Translations under genes and position numbers: made by a program
Notes under the pieces: model-generated
The model's database searches: none
What the model was told of the DNA's origin: nothing
Seen by the model: the letters and a program-made list of their open reading frames with translations, nothing else
Shown here: positions 8,580 to 18,986 of the stretch, piece by piece
Position numbering within the stretch: the stretch's first letter is position 1
Layout: each line of letters starts with the position of its first letter
Source: Paenibacillus gallinarum
GTDB taxonomy: Bacteria > Bacillota > Bacilli > Paenibacillales > Paenibacillaceae
Direction: 5' to 3'
NCBI RefSeq assembly: GCF_014836635.1
Contig: NZ_JACSQL010000007.1
Span: 172,768-236,767, forward strand
DNA: 64,000 nucleotides

Positions 8580-9721
8580 TCTTCGATTCCTGCCATCTTC
8601 TCCATTTCAATGCTGGCTAGCAGGAAAGGAGCGACACCCATTTGGACATCGCTTACGATTTGTTCGCTGATGTAATAGGCATATGAACCGTCGCGGTATT
8701 TCTTGCCGCCTAGCCCAGCACCATGACAAATACGGTGCAGGTGAACACCTTTTTCGTCCTCTGTGACGAATTGCTTCAAAATACCTGCATATGCATTTTC
8801 TACGACTTTAGAGTCCAGTTCTGCCAAATAATTCAGCCGTTGGCCTTTAGCAAGCGCGTAGGTCAACATGCAGGAAGCAGACGCCTCCAAGTAGTTGCCT
8901 TCTCTGCCGTTCTGATCCATTACTTGGTACCACAACCCGCTCTCCTGATCTTGGGCATGAGCGATCGCTTGAGCCATCCGCTCAAAGATTCCCATGATCT
9001 GACCGCGCTGCGGATGATCGATCGGAAAATGCTCTAGTGCATCGACAACCGCCATCGCATACCAACCCATGGCGCGGCCCCAAACATGAAAAGATCGGCC
9101 AGTGTCCTTGTCGCACCATCGCTGTTCCCTACTCTCATCCCAGGCATGACACAGCAGACCGGTCCGGGGATCGCGAGTCTTTCTTTCAATCAGCAGAATC
9201 TGCCGAGCCGCTTCATCGAAACCATCCTGATGGTCGAAGGTGCTAGCGTATTCCGCCAGAAACGGCGAGGACATATAAATTCCGTCCAGCCACATTTGGA
9301 ACGGATATATTTTCTTATGCCAGAACCCACCTTCACTCGTACGCGGTTGTCCTTTCAGCTGAGCGACCAGCTGCAGAATCGCTTGATAGTATTTTTCTTC
9401 GCCGGATCGTTTCCACTGGGTAAAGAGGTTTTTCCCTTCATTAATCATATCCAAATTGTAATCCTCCAACCGGTAGGTCCGAATGGTACCATCGCTCTCT
9501 ATCAGAGCATCCATGTGACGGTGAACAAGCTCAGCGTATATCGGATTTTTGTTCCACTGGGCTGCACGTTCTAAAGCCATCAGCGTCATCCCGCCTACGT
9601 ACCCCCACTTACCCGCAAGCTTCGGATGATCACCATCCTTACATTCAGAGAGCAGAGTATCTGCAATTTTGACGGACATTCTGCGCATCTGTGAAGTTAC
9701 CTCTGCCAAAGTTTGGGCCAT
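8576..9721 (-). CDS. Unsaturated rhamnogalacturonyl hydrolase, GH105 (YteR-like)
   Basis: A 381-residue (alpha/alpha)6-barrel enzyme of the usual YteR length, with no signal peptide. The motif MWLDGIYM holds Asp146, matching the catalytic Asp of YteR. WGRAMGWY and the C-terminal DGSYAYYISE segment are also family hallmarks. GH105 enzymes remove the unsaturated galacturonyl residue left by pectin lyases, inside the cell. It is coupled to the GH95 gene and follows the PL22 gene by about 40 bases. A second, larger GH105 lies upstream in the same locus. Confidence 0.9.
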   Translation of the reverse strand: MAQTLAEVTSQMRRMSVKIADTLLSECKDGDHPKLAGKWGYVGGMTLMALERAAQWNKNPIYAELVHRHMDALIESDGTIRTYRLEDYNLDMINEGKNLFTQWKRSGEEKYYQAILQLVAQLKGQPRTSEGGFWHKKIYPFQMWLDGIYMSSPFLAEYASTFDHQDGFDEAARQILLIERKTRDPRTGLLCHAWDESREQRWCDKDTGRSFHVWGRAMGWYAMAVVDALEHFPIDHPQRGQIMGIFERMAQAIAHAQDQESGLWYQVMDQNGREGNYLEASASCMLTYALAKGQRLNYLAELDSKVVENAYAGILKQFVTEDEKGVHLHRICHGAGLGGKKYRDGSYAYYISEQIVSDVQMGVAPFLLASIEMEKMAGIEE

Positions 9722-9761
9722 GCAAAATCCCTCCTTTTACTAAGCAAAACCGTATAAAGAA

Positions 9762-10910
9762 TTATTTTGAGCTTTCAACCATAGGCAGCGTGGAAGTATC
9801 TTGCGGAAGATCAATGAGATAGACATTGGCGTACCCCGTTCGGTCACTTGTAAAAACCATTTGCTCCCCCGAGCCGGTAAACCGGGGATGAGCATGCACT
9901 TTTTGCGAATGAAAGCTGCAGCGCAGCTCACACAGAACCCGAGGAACATCAAATTGTCCATCCGCCATCCTACGCCAAAGATTCAGGGTTTTTACCTTTC
10001 CCTTACCGTCAGCCACTGCCTGAGATAATCCGTCTGCATGGGCGTGCCAGGTATCAAAATGAAACTCGGTTTCTTCCAGATCTGAATTATCGTAATTGAT
10101 GGCTCCGAAGAAATTAGTTCCGTCAGGACGAAAGCCATGATAACCTATCCGATTCCCTTCTGGGAAAAAGAATTCATGCCCCACCATTTCTCCCGGAGCA
10201 AACCGTTCACGAATTTTCCAAACTGTACCCGTCTTAAGGTTCAGGCCCCAGATCCGGTGATCCACGAGATGCCAGGGACCTTCATGACAGAAGGTCATTA
10301 ACCATGGCATAGTAGGCGATGCATTCACATGTGTAATAAAGCAATTGGACTGGTATACCTCTTTCGTCAGGCCTGAGACCAGATCAATGGAAATTATGAT
10401 GCTAGAAGGTGCGGCCTCCATCAGCTCCCGATGACCGACATATCCGTTGCCAAGATCTAAATCTAGTCTGTCAGACAGGTCTTCTTGAATACAAGTCAGA
10501 ATGGACAGACCGTCTGCTGCGCAACTGAGATTGCCTATGTTGTAAGCTTCAGGGCATTCATACAACAGTTGCTCCTCAAGTGAGTTCAGGTCTAGAGAAA
10601 TAACAGCCTTTCCGCGTCTAAGATATGCATGAGTGCCTTCTGGATGAAGACAAGCCTCGAGCTGGTCATTGTTCTTATAATCTGTAAGCTGCGTGATTTC
10701 GCCATTGTCCATTTGAATCGAGAACAGATTCGTCGAGTTACCACGGTCCGAGAAAAACAACATCCGTCTCCATTCGTCATACCAGCCGTTTTCGGTAAAA
10801 TACAAATGGTGGCTATGCGCCTTATAATCCGTCAATTGCCGGACGGGCAGACCAGTGATCCGGTCATGATAAATCTTCCATTCTGCAGGGGTTATAGTCC
10901 CTTTCGCCAT
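9762..10910 (-). CDS. Oligogalacturonate lyase, PL22
   Basis: A 382-residue cytoplasmic beta-propeller of normal PL22 length. TGLPVRQLTDY near the N-terminus, the HSHHLYFTENGWY segment, CHEGPW in the middle and HAHPRF near the end carry the His residues expected for Mn-dependent oligogalacturonate lyase. It would split short oligogalacturonides into unsaturated and saturated units, feeding the galacturonate pathway. It sits between the unknown glycosidase and GH105 in one minus-strand operon, with AAAGGAGCA upstream of its start. The rest of the galacturonate pathway is not in the window. Confidence 0.88.
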   Translation of the reverse strand: MAKGTITPAEWKIYHDRITGLPVRQLTDYKAHSHHLYFTENGWYDEWRRMLFFSDRGNSTNLFSIQMDNGEITQLTDYKNNDQLEACLHPEGTHAYLRRGKAVISLDLNSLEEQLLYECPEAYNIGNLSCAADGLSILTCIQEDLSDRLDLDLGNGYVGHRELMEAAPSSIIISIDLVSGLTKEVYQSNCFITHVNASPTMPWLMTFCHEGPWHLVDHRIWGLNLKTGTVWKIRERFAPGEMVGHEFFFPEGNRIGYHGFRPDGTNFFGAINYDNSDLEETEFHFDTWHAHADGLSQAVADGKGKVKTLNLWRRMADGQFDVPRVLCELRCSFHSQKVHAHPRFTGSGEQMVFTSDRTGYANVYLIDLPQDTSTLPMVESSK

Positions 10911-10947
10911 GTTGAATTGCTCCTTTCCAAGTTGAGTGGCTTATTAA

Positions 10948-13005
10948 TCAGAGCAGGGGCTTAAGCCCTTCCCACTCCACCGACCAGCTTCCGTCCTGCG
11001 GAAATCCTGGATTATCTCGCTCCTCTTCGCCAGCCCAACCAGCTGCCATCATAGCTACTGCTGTCAGAAGACCGCCGTTCCCCGGTAAATACGCCCATAG
11101 ACCAGGTCTTTGATAGTTGTGACCATTTGGCAAATACGTGTTTTTCGTAGCGTCCATCAGCAAAAAATCCACCGCCATCTCTGGCTCATCCAGTCTAGCC
11201 GCTGTCATGGCACACATAGGAAAGTCCCACCCCCAGGCGGATTCCCAGTCCCAGCAATCTTTGACCTTAAGCAGTGTATTTCTCATGATCTCTTTATCAA
11301 TAAGCGATCCTGGCAGCAGTCCATACGCTCCAAGCATCGAGGGATGATCATGGTTCTTAACGGTAAACGTCTCTGGGCAATTTTCGTGAGCCAGATAGAC
11401 TCCATTCTCCTGACGAGGTCTTGCCATTTGTGATGCTACCCTCGCCCAGGCCGGATTCGCTGGATGATCCAGTCGTTCTGCCCACCGAACAGCAATCTCA
11501 AGCCCGTATTTCCAGTACTCCAGTTCATATGGCGGATTCAAGCTGTCACTCATCGTATGATTCTCCTGCGCGGGGATCAGCGGCGGACCTAACACATAGG
11601 CTTTTCTTTCAATATCCCAATGGGCATAGGACACCATAAAATCAGCCGCTTCAAATACAATATCTCTATAATGTTCCAACACAGATCGCTCATGCCCTGC
11701 TAAATAGCACATTTCGGCCAATGCCATTGGATGCGGCTGTTGCCAGATCAAGCCTGGAGCTACCGGTGACGGGGTTTGCCGTCCATCATGGCCAACCATT
11801 TTAGGCCAGCGCGCTCCAGCATAGCCTTGAGAACGGGCCAGTTCACGAGCTTCTGGCAGGATGGTTAGGTACCAGTCCATACTGCTGCGCAGCACTTCGG
11901 TACGGTTCCAGAGCGGAAAATGCGCTGCATGCCACCAGTGCATCTCCAAATGTATTTTTCCGAACCAGCTGTTGTACATATACCCGGTCTCCTGCGGAGG
12001 CATGGACCCTCCACTGTGTACAGCGCATAGGAATTGGGAAAGTACTACCCTCCGCTCGAGCTCAGCAGCTCGGGGATCTCTACTTCCGGACAGGTCTAAT
12101 GCTCCCCCGCTGTTCCAAAATCTCTCCCAGTAAATTTCGCTTTTACCCAGAACTACATCCGCTGGCTGGGGCTCCGGTTCCTGTGCAGCAAACGCTACAC
12201 TGCAGGACCAACTTTCAGAGTCTTGGACAGCTTCCGGTATTAACGTGAATTCATGGGGACCTGTCTGCTTAAGACGACCCGCATCCCAGATCCATTTCAC
12301 TGCATATTCATCTTCATCCAGCACACGTTTAATAGAAGCTGCGTCCGAGTTAACCGTGGTCAGTTCTGTATGGTGTCTGCTGTCCTGGGTCCAGTCAGGA
12401 AATACAGATTTAGACCAATTTCGGTGAATCATATCAGGTGAAGGGAATACAAGGAAAAGTTGCAGACGTCCCTCGCGGATTAATTCGGAGTGTACACGAA
12501 TGGCAATGCAATCTTGTTCCGGGTCACAGGCTGTCTCCACCCGCACCTCGGTTCCCTGTATGGTGAATATACTGTGCAGGATACCAGTCCAGAGGTTCAA
12601 TTCCTGTCGTACGGGAACCACATCGATAGCAGTTGCTTCTTCCCCGTCTTCCCGCAGCAGTCGAAACGATATTCGCCCAAGCTGAAGACGATGTGGATTT
12701 TGGCGCAGCCAGTGGTAAGCATCTTCCTTGTCTTCCGGTTTCATGGGATACAGCACCTGTCGCCCGTAAGTTTCAAATGCCTGATAGACGATATCCTGAT
12801 CTCCATAGACCTCATGGCCGCCTGTATAATGCCAGCCCCAATTGGACTGTGTACCAAGCGGTATTTCATATATATCCGGAAAACTCTGTAGACCCGTAAA
12901 GTCAGCGCTGAATGCAAATTCTCCATTGCCAACGGATAAGGGTGATTTTGGCTCAAGCTGCGTCAATACCGGATGGTTCCTGGTGACGATTGATTTACGA
13001 TCCAT
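10948..13005 (-). CDS. Six-hairpin (alpha/alpha)6 glycosidase of uncertain family
   Basis: A 685-residue protein without signal peptide. The start (SPLSVGNGEFAFSADFTG) resembles the N-terminal beta-sandwich of GH65/GH95-type enzymes. The second half (HLEMHWWHAAHFPLW, GARWPKMVGHDG, WDWESAWGWDFPM, NGHNYQRPGLWAYLPGNGG) looks like an (alpha/alpha)6 barrel with many Trp and acidic residues. I cannot assign a CAZy family with confidence. It lies between the AraC regulator and the PL22 gene with short gaps on either side, so a role in pectin side-chain breakdown is likely by context. Candidate acids are in MVGHDG and WDWESAWGWD. Confidence 0.7.
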   Translation of the reverse strand: MDRKSIVTRNHPVLTQLEPKSPLSVGNGEFAFSADFTGLQSFPDIYEIPLGTQSNWGWHYTGGHEVYGDQDIVYQAFETYGRQVLYPMKPEDKEDAYHWLRQNPHRLQLGRISFRLLREDGEEATAIDVVPVRQELNLWTGILHSIFTIQGTEVRVETACDPEQDCIAIRVHSELIREGRLQLFLVFPSPDMIHRNWSKSVFPDWTQDSRHHTELTTVNSDAASIKRVLDEDEYAVKWIWDAGRLKQTGPHEFTLIPEAVQDSESWSCSVAFAAQEPEPQPADVVLGKSEIYWERFWNSGGALDLSGSRDPRAAELERRVVLSQFLCAVHSGGSMPPQETGYMYNSWFGKIHLEMHWWHAAHFPLWNRTEVLRSSMDWYLTILPEARELARSQGYAGARWPKMVGHDGRQTPSPVAPGLIWQQPHPMALAEMCYLAGHERSVLEHYRDIVFEAADFMVSYAHWDIERKAYVLGPPLIPAQENHTMSDSLNPPYELEYWKYGLEIAVRWAERLDHPANPAWARVASQMARPRQENGVYLAHENCPETFTVKNHDHPSMLGAYGLLPGSLIDKEIMRNTLLKVKDCWDWESAWGWDFPMCAMTAARLDEPEMAVDFLLMDATKNTYLPNGHNYQRPGLWAYLPGNGGLLTAVAMMAAGWAGEEERDNPGFPQDGSWSVEWEGLKPLL

Positions 13006-13022
13006 GAATAACTTTCCCTCCT

Positions 13023-15350
13023 TTACATTAGACGGTCATAGGGAAGCTCGGATTCTGATAGTGAATCTCTGCGACTACGCATCATCTCCCTGTATTTGCC
13101 GGGTGTAACGTCTTTATATTTACGGTACACACGTATAAAGCTGTTCTCATGCTGATACCCCACCATGGAAGCGATTTCAGAAATCCTGTAATCCGTATCT
13201 AGCAGCAGTTTGCAGGCCTGTTCCATTCGTAGTTTAGTGAAATATCCATGAATGGTATCATTCATTTCCTGTTTGAATAGCTGACTTGCTAGACTGGTAC
13301 TAATGCCGGCATGCTCGGCAATCTCCTGAATGCCAACAGAGTCTTCCAAATGGTTGTTCATAAAGGCAATCATCTGTTGACATAGTACGAAATCCTTTCT
13401 AAGCTGTTGGCTGCCGAACCATTCCGCTAGTGTTTCCACTTGCTTTTTCAGCAAATACCAGACAGCCTCCAGATGCATCGTACGCAAACCCGACATTTCT
13501 ATTCCGCAGCCATTTGTCTCTCGGTTTAGACGGATACGCTCTAGCGTCATGACTACAGACTCCATAAACGTCTGTACCGAGGATGGGTGCCACTTCTCGT
13601 CCCTAATACGGATGAACATATGATTGAGCACTTTCAGTGCCTCATCACCGTTGCCTGCTTCGATAGTTTCAGTCAGCTTGACCATGACTTCATGTTCTTC
13701 GGCAGTACTCTCTGGCAGTGGATTACTGGAAATCTCTTCATATGGAATCACGCGTTCATATCCAAGATACAATCTGTAGTCAAGTGCGATTTCCGCTTCA
13801 AGCATCGCTTGGTGAAGCCGCATGAACCCTTCATGATATTCACTAACACCGGCTGAGACCTGGAACTTGAGTAGATGGGGAATTCCGCTAAGTGCTTCCC
13901 CGATGGCAAGTGCTGCAAGGGAGGCCCTACTCAGATCGAGCGGCTGAAGCATAACAAGCATCCGGTCTCTACCCAGATCTGCCGACAGCACACGCCACTG
14001 CCCGGACAGCAGCTCGGCGATGATATTAGCAATAGCAAATTTCAATAGAGAATGATCCGACTTCTTGAATTTTTCGCACCAGGCTTGATAATCATCAATG
14101 GACAATATGGCGACCGCCAGTGGCTCATCATTCCAATCCTTGAAGTAACGACTCCACTTCTCGCCGATTTCGCGGTTCCCTGTCATATTTCCTGTATAAA
14201 TATCCATCAAAAATTTAGAGGAGGCTTCCGGCAGGGTCTGCCGGAGATTAATGGCCTGCTGCGCATGATCTGTAAGCAGCTGGCCCGTTATTTTCTCCAG
14301 ATCAATCAGTTCGAGATTAATCCACTCTCGGTCATAGCCACTGAGCAGTTGTCTCATCCGGCGTACTGGCCTGAAGGCAGCTGTATTGTAGAAAGAGATT
14401 GCGACTGTCCCTGCCCCAAGAGCCAGCAAAGATACCACAAAGACGATATCACGGATTTTCTGAGCATTAGCCAGCAGACTTTCTTGTGATATCACCGACA
14501 GGTACCGCCATCCCGTGTAAGGTGAAATGGTCTGTGTAGCTAGCAATAGCTTACCTTCGTGGTTGAACTCACCAAGCTTTTCACCCTCCAGTTGAGTGAG
14601 CACCTGAGCTACCGCATCCTCTCCAACAGCATAATTACCGAGATCATACAGCGGATTGTTGTTGTTATCTAGAATGAAACGGTGGCTGTCAAGGTCCGAG
14701 ACGGAAGAGAGCAGCATATGTCTGAACATCTGCTCTGTTTTGAAATTGATTGCAATAATGCCCTTTGGCTGACCAGCTAGCATAATCTTTCGGTAAAGTG
14801 TAATGTGAGATACGGATTTCCCTGAACCTGCTGCCGCGATCTCCCGTTGTTTAACCAGCATAGGCCGGTCTTCAAGCTCAGCAGCCACCCCCACCCAACC
14901 CGAATCTAAGAAATTCAATTTATTTGAGCTATAACCTTGTGGAAAAGCAACGATACTGTCCCGTTCCATATCATAAATGTAAGCGCTCTTAATATAGGAA
15001 GTGCTACTAATTATAGTACCGAGAAACTGCACCAGTTCTGTGATATTTCGATAAGATCCTTGTTCTTCATTCGTTAGAAATTTATACACGTTGCTGTTCA
15101 GTGCAATTTTCACCGCGATCTTGTCACTTTCCTGGATCACTTCATCAATGTCATTCATACTGATAAGCAACATCTGGTGCTGAGGTTCGCTTAGCTCTTG
15201 CTGCAATACTGATTTGGCTGAATAATACGTTGTCATTCCTACCGCGATAATAATCATAAATACAATGATGGTCAGAATCAGCAGCAGCCGGGTCTGGCTA
15301 TTGGTGAAATTGAATTTCAGCCACTTCAAAAAGGAACGGGTCACATCCAT
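13023..15350 (-). CDS. Membrane-anchored AraC-family regulator (sensor type)
   Basis: A 775-residue regulator. There is a transmembrane segment at about 20-45 (LLLILTIIVFMIIIAVGM), an extracellular sensor region, a second membrane helix (IVFVVSLLALGAGTVAISFY, about 305-325), a cytoplasmic linker with a degenerate GGDEF/receiver-like part, and a C-terminal AraC double helix-turn-helix (about 670-770). The ATG at 15350 is preferred over an upstream TTG because AAGG lies six bases before it. Such one-component regulators usually control neighbouring sugar ABC transporter and glycosidase genes. It sits in the middle of the pectin locus, same strand, 82 bases after a GH105 gene, so it may control the whole cluster. 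Confidence 0.87.
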   Translation of the reverse strand: MDVTRSFLKWLKFNFTNSQTRLLLILTIIVFMIIIAVGMTTYYSAKSVLQQELSEPQHQMLLISMNDIDEVIQESDKIAVKIALNSNVYKFLTNEEQGSYRNITELVQFLGTIISSTSYIKSAYIYDMERDSIVAFPQGYSSNKLNFLDSGWVGVAAELEDRPMLVKQREIAAAGSGKSVSHITLYRKIMLAGQPKGIIAINFKTEQMFRHMLLSSVSDLDSHRFILDNNNNPLYDLGNYAVGEDAVAQVLTQLEGEKLGEFNHEGKLLLATQTISPYTGWRYLSVISQESLLANAQKIRDIVFVVSLLALGAGTVAISFYNTAAFRPVRRMRQLLSGYDREWINLELIDLEKITGQLLTDHAQQAINLRQTLPEASSKFLMDIYTGNMTGNREIGEKWSRYFKDWNDEPLAVAILSIDDYQAWCEKFKKSDHSLLKFAIANIIAELLSGQWRVLSADLGRDRMLVMLQPLDLSRASLAALAIGEALSGIPHLLKFQVSAGVSEYHEGFMRLHQAMLEAEIALDYRLYLGYERVIPYEEISSNPLPESTAEEHEVMVKLTETIEAGNGDEALKVLNHMFIRIRDEKWHPSSVQTFMESVVMTLERIRLNRETNGCGIEMSGLRTMHLEAVWYLLKKQVETLAEWFGSQQLRKDFVLCQQMIAFMNNHLEDSVGIQEIAEHAGISTSLASQLFKQEMNDTIHGYFTKLRMEQACKLLLDTDYRISEIASMVGYQHENSFIRVYRKYKDVTPGKYREMMRSRRDSLSESELPYDRLM

Positions 15351-15432
15351 CTCCCACCTTATCAGCAATTTACCAATATTATACAGATAGTGCTTGCTGA
15401 ATACGACCCGTTCTCCAGACTATTTTGTAACC

Positions 15433-17664
15433 TTATGGGCTCCCCTTCCTAGATTGCCCACAACAACCCACCGCTTCCTCAGCCGGAATGTTTCTCTCCG
15501 AGCTCTGCATGGACATAACCTCTAGCCCTGCCAATAATACAATACCGATCCCATGCGTATCGTTTAGATTCCAGCTCAGTTCGTGCTTGTAATATTGGTT
15601 AGAGAAGGAGTAACTGGAGCCCCGGCATACACCATACACATTTCCCTGTTTATCAATGGAACGACGGATAAGTCCGTTCCAGCCATGCAGCGTAGCTTGT
15701 ATATAAGTTTCCTGGTCCGCTAGCCAGCCTTGACGCACCCCGCGGGCGAAAGAGTAAATGAACATTGAGGTACATGAAGTTTCTTCATATGACTCGGGGT
15801 CAGTCAGCACCTGATGCCATAATCCGTTTCGACCCTGCAGTCCCAAATACCCTTCGCATAATTCTCTGTAGAACTGAAGGAGCACATTGAAGGAAGCGTG
15901 TTCTTTTGGCAGCACAGTAAGAAGCTCAGACAAAGAAAAAATCACCCATCCATTACCTCTTCCCCACGGAGTACGGGTAGGTTCGCCTCGCTCTACATCA
16001 AATACGTGAGACATAATTTGAAGTTCAGGAATATAGAGATATTTTTTATATAAAAGCACCTGACTTGCCGCTTCATCCAGTACTTCTTCATCACCCGACC
16101 AGTGAGCGTATCTGCACAGAAACGGGATGCTCATGTACAGATCATCACACCACATGGTATTGTCCATCGTTTTTGAGACACCCACCTTGCGGTATAAAGT
16201 ATTATCATTCAGCCGGTCCTGCCGATGCAAAATGTAGTCTGCGATATGTGCTGCAGTTTCGGCGGTACCCTCCAGTTTACACTCCTGTTCGGCTAGTAAC
16301 ATGGTGGCTCCGAATGATCCGCAGTCATCAAGACTGTCGATATGTGAGAGCTGGTTATTGAGTCCTGCAGCGCCATAACGTGCTCTATCCCATATGGAGT
16401 AACTGAAACGAGAGGAGGCAAATTCAATATGGTTCAGCACGTAATCGCGAATATCCTGCCGGTGACCTGCTTTACCAAGCTGAAGCAGACCATACAAGGT
16501 GACTCCAAGCGGATAATTCCACCTTCCATACCATTCATTTTCCAAGAACGGGCGCACCTCTCCACCTTTGAGCTCTGTCCTCCAGTAAACCTCTTCGCCT
16601 GTTGCACTAGGGACCGTCTGCTTCATAGTCTGTATCGAAGCTAGATCGATTACCTGACCGACCTGAAAAGGGCCTAAGTACAACCATTTACCGTTGTAGC
16701 CTTTTACATCATGCGCAGGAGTCAATAGCTCTAGTGAAACCGTGTCGAGAAGGAAACCCCAATCATTTTCTCCGCATAGACACTTCACTGTCAGATGATG
16801 GCCGGCAGGAGACAATTGCAGCTCGAAGCGGAAGGTTCCCGCCCGCTCCTTTCGGAACACTTCCTTTCCATCAATAGAAAACTCTACTGGGCTAAAAGCT
16901 TCACCGGACAACACTACAGTCCTCTGCCCGTAGTACGCACCGCTAATCTTCGTCCACGCGTAAGCAAACCTTCCGCTTGTCAGACCATAGATCCGTGCGA
17001 GCTGTCCGTAGGGCGATCCATTTACATGGTTTTCCTCCTCGGGCAGCCATTTCACCCCCGTAGCCTTCTCGCTTAAGGGACCCGCAGGAATTTGGAACAA
17101 CGGAACATCAAGCGGTTCGGTGTATAACCAGCCTTCCTCTCCCTCCCGCTCGAGAGAAGGGATAATGAAGTGAAGGGGTTTATTTTTCTTAGAGCCAGTT
17201 CCAAATATCCCTCCGCTCCCTTGTTTCCCACGGCTGAATTCAAGAACGAAATAATTCCATCCTTTATTAAGCCTGCGTTTCAGCTTCAGCAAGGGTACCG
17301 CAGGATATTCTTCATCAGAGGAAGAGCCGTAAGCAACAAGTCCATTATGATATACCCTAATCGGACCAAAGCAGGTCACATGAAAGATGAACTCCTGCTC
17401 ATTGTCACTCCAAAGCTTTGCCCAGGCGTACACCTTTTGCCCCTCACGCATGTCAGAGTACATTTCTCCGATCGGGAAGCGGTAGCGATGATCATCACTT
17501 TTGCGCACAGGCCCTGGCCTGGATACCCGATAGACCGGAGGATGTGGAGGATTAGCGCCAATATATCTTGAAGCAATCGTCATCAGGGCATGCATTATGT
17601 CCTCACCGCTCTGATAAGCAATGCTCTCTTCCGGATCAAAATATCCTTGTCTACCCATGTTCAC
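15433..17664 (-). CDS. GH105-type unsaturated glucuronyl/galacturonyl hydrolase with N-terminal beta-sandwich domains
   Basis: A 743-residue protein. The first ~340 residues are beta-rich and resemble the carbohydrate-binding sandwich domains seen in front of large GH105 enzymes. The rest is an (alpha/alpha)6 barrel with the GH105 hallmarks MWCDDLYMS, WGRGNGWV, YEETSCTSMFIYSF and the C-terminal CRGSSYSFSNQYY. The Asp pair in MWCDDLYM aligns with the catalytic Asp of YteR. About twice the usual GH105 length because of the added domains. It overlaps the upstream Gfo/Idh gene by four bases (ATGA). It would act on unsaturated pectin fragments different from those used by the small GH105. Confidence 0.85.
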   Translation of the reverse strand: MNMGRQGYFDPEESIAYQSGEDIMHALMTIASRYIGANPPHPPVYRVSRPGPVRKSDDHRYRFPIGEMYSDMREGQKVYAWAKLWSDNEQEFIFHVTCFGPIRVYHNGLVAYGSSSDEEYPAVPLLKLKRRLNKGWNYFVLEFSRGKQGSGGIFGTGSKKNKPLHFIIPSLEREGEEGWLYTEPLDVPLFQIPAGPLSEKATGVKWLPEEENHVNGSPYGQLARIYGLTSGRFAYAWTKISGAYYGQRTVVLSGEAFSPVEFSIDGKEVFRKERAGTFRFELQLSPAGHHLTVKCLCGENDWGFLLDTVSLELLTPAHDVKGYNGKWLYLGPFQVGQVIDLASIQTMKQTVPSATGEEVYWRTELKGGEVRPFLENEWYGRWNYPLGVTLYGLLQLGKAGHRQDIRDYVLNHIEFASSRFSYSIWDRARYGAAGLNNQLSHIDSLDDCGSFGATMLLAEQECKLEGTAETAAHIADYILHRQDRLNDNTLYRKVGVSKTMDNTMWCDDLYMSIPFLCRYAHWSGDEEVLDEAASQVLLYKKYLYIPELQIMSHVFDVERGEPTRTPWGRGNGWVIFSLSELLTVLPKEHASFNVLLQFYRELCEGYLGLQGRNGLWHQVLTDPESYEETSCTSMFIYSFARGVRQGWLADQETYIQATLHGWNGLIRRSIDKQGNVYGVCRGSSYSFSNQYYKHELSWNLNDTHGIGIVLLAGLEVMSMQSSERNIPAEEAVGCCGQSRKGSP

Positions 17665-18986
17665 TCCTCCCTCATTTTTTGTGCTTGCACTGTACTTCTC
17701 CTACCGCCAAGCACTTCATCTATAGCAATAGGCCGATGTTCTTCCACAGAACGCCATACCGCTTCTCCTGCGGCGACGGAATAAGCCCCGTCCGTGGCAC
17801 CCGAAAGAATTTGGTAGGGCCGGTTCTGGTCTTCACCCAGAAAAATATCTTCAAGCAGTAGCGGGTCTCCCCCGCCATGACCACCTTCACGGTGTACAAC
17901 ATGGATTGTCTCCTTCGACCCAAACAGCGGAAAGTAATCGATGGTCTGAACCGGTGTGGGGAAAGGCGTGCGAGCGGGCATATGATATTCCAGTGTTTCC
18001 AATCTGCCCTTTGTGCCGTTTATCGCCAGCCTGTAGCCTTCATAAGGAAGAGAAAAATTGACTGAATAGCTCATCAAAGCTCCTCCGTTATATTTCACGG
18101 TTGCCGTGTAGGTATCCTCAATTGCGATCGATGAATCAAAAATACATTGATCCGGACGGTATGACGTGTAGGGGAAATCCTTCTGGTCTGCGTTGAGAAG
18201 GTTCAAATGATCGTCCGGCACCCGGATCTGGCGGCTGCGCGGTGTCCAACGAGAATAATAAGCGCAGTCTTTCGAGACACTGCACGTACGGCAGTGTCTT
18301 CCATCCTCCTGTGCCGGATTCCATTCTCCTTCGGCACCGTAGTAGTTCAGTGCTCCGTAGGCAAATACCTCCACTGGTTTTTGGTTAATCCACCACTGGA
18401 CCAAATCAAAGTGATGGGTGCTTTTATGGACAGACAGACCGCCCGAGAAGGCCCGTTCACGGTTCCATCGTTTAAAGTAGCTGGAGCCGTGATGAGTATC
18501 GATATACCAATTAAGATCTATGGAGGTGACGCGGCCAACCTTACCCTCCTGAATCATCTCCTTGATCCGCATATGAATCGGCATATAGCGGTAGTTAAAA
18601 GTTACGATTACTTTCCCCCGGCTCACCGCTTCCGCTTCCAGAATGCGTCTGGCATCAGCTCCTGTAGTAGCCATCGGTTTCTCGGTGATCACGTCAATAT
18701 CCCGCTCCAGTGCAGATATTATATAGTGGACATGGGTATCATCCCTGCCAGCGACGATGATACAGTCGGGCTTCGTATCATCAATCATCGCCCCGAAATC
18801 AGATGCTCCATAAACAGCAATGTCCGTATGGTGCGGGAATCGGGAACGATAGGCTTCAAATCGTGCCGGATCCGTATCTAGCAGTGCGACTACCTCCGAA
18901 TTATGGGAGAACAGTTCATGGATCGGTTTAGCGAATTGTCCCAAAGCTCTGCCGCTGACACCGCATATGGCATATCTTTTCCTCAT
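17661..18986 (-). CDS. Gfo/Idh/MocA-family oxidoreductase
   Basis: A 441-residue NAD(P)-dependent sugar oxidoreductase. There is an N-terminal Rossmann fold (ICGVSGRALGQF), the family signature EKPMATT at about residues 111-117, and the active-site helix with HKSTHHFD (about 193-200). An unusual Cys cluster HCRTCSVSKDC (about 247-257) may bind a metal. It overlaps the solute-binding protein gene upstream and the GH105 gene downstream by four bases each, a tight translational chain. The sugar substrate is unknown; context suggests a pectin-derived sugar or sugar acid. Confidence 0.85.
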   Translation of the reverse strand: MRKRYAICGVSGRALGQFAKPIHELFSHNSEVVALLDTDPARFEAYRSRFPHHTDIAVYGASDFGAMIDDTKPDCIIVAGRDDTHVHYIISALERDIDVITEKPMATTGADARRILEAEAVSRGKVIVTFNYRYMPIHMRIKEMIQEGKVGRVTSIDLNWYIDTHHGSSYFKRWNRERAFSGGLSVHKSTHHFDLVQWWINQKPVEVFAYGALNYYGAEGEWNPAQEDGRHCRTCSVSKDCAYYSRWTPRSRQIRVPDDHLNLLNADQKDFPYTSYRPDQCIFDSSIAIEDTYTATVKYNGGALMSYSVNFSLPYEGYRLAINGTKGRLETLEYHMPARTPFPTPVQTIDYFPLFGSKETIHVVHREGGHGGGDPLLLEDIFLGEDQNRPYQILSGATDGAYSVAAGEAVWRSVEEHRPIAIDEVLGGRRSTVQAQKMREE

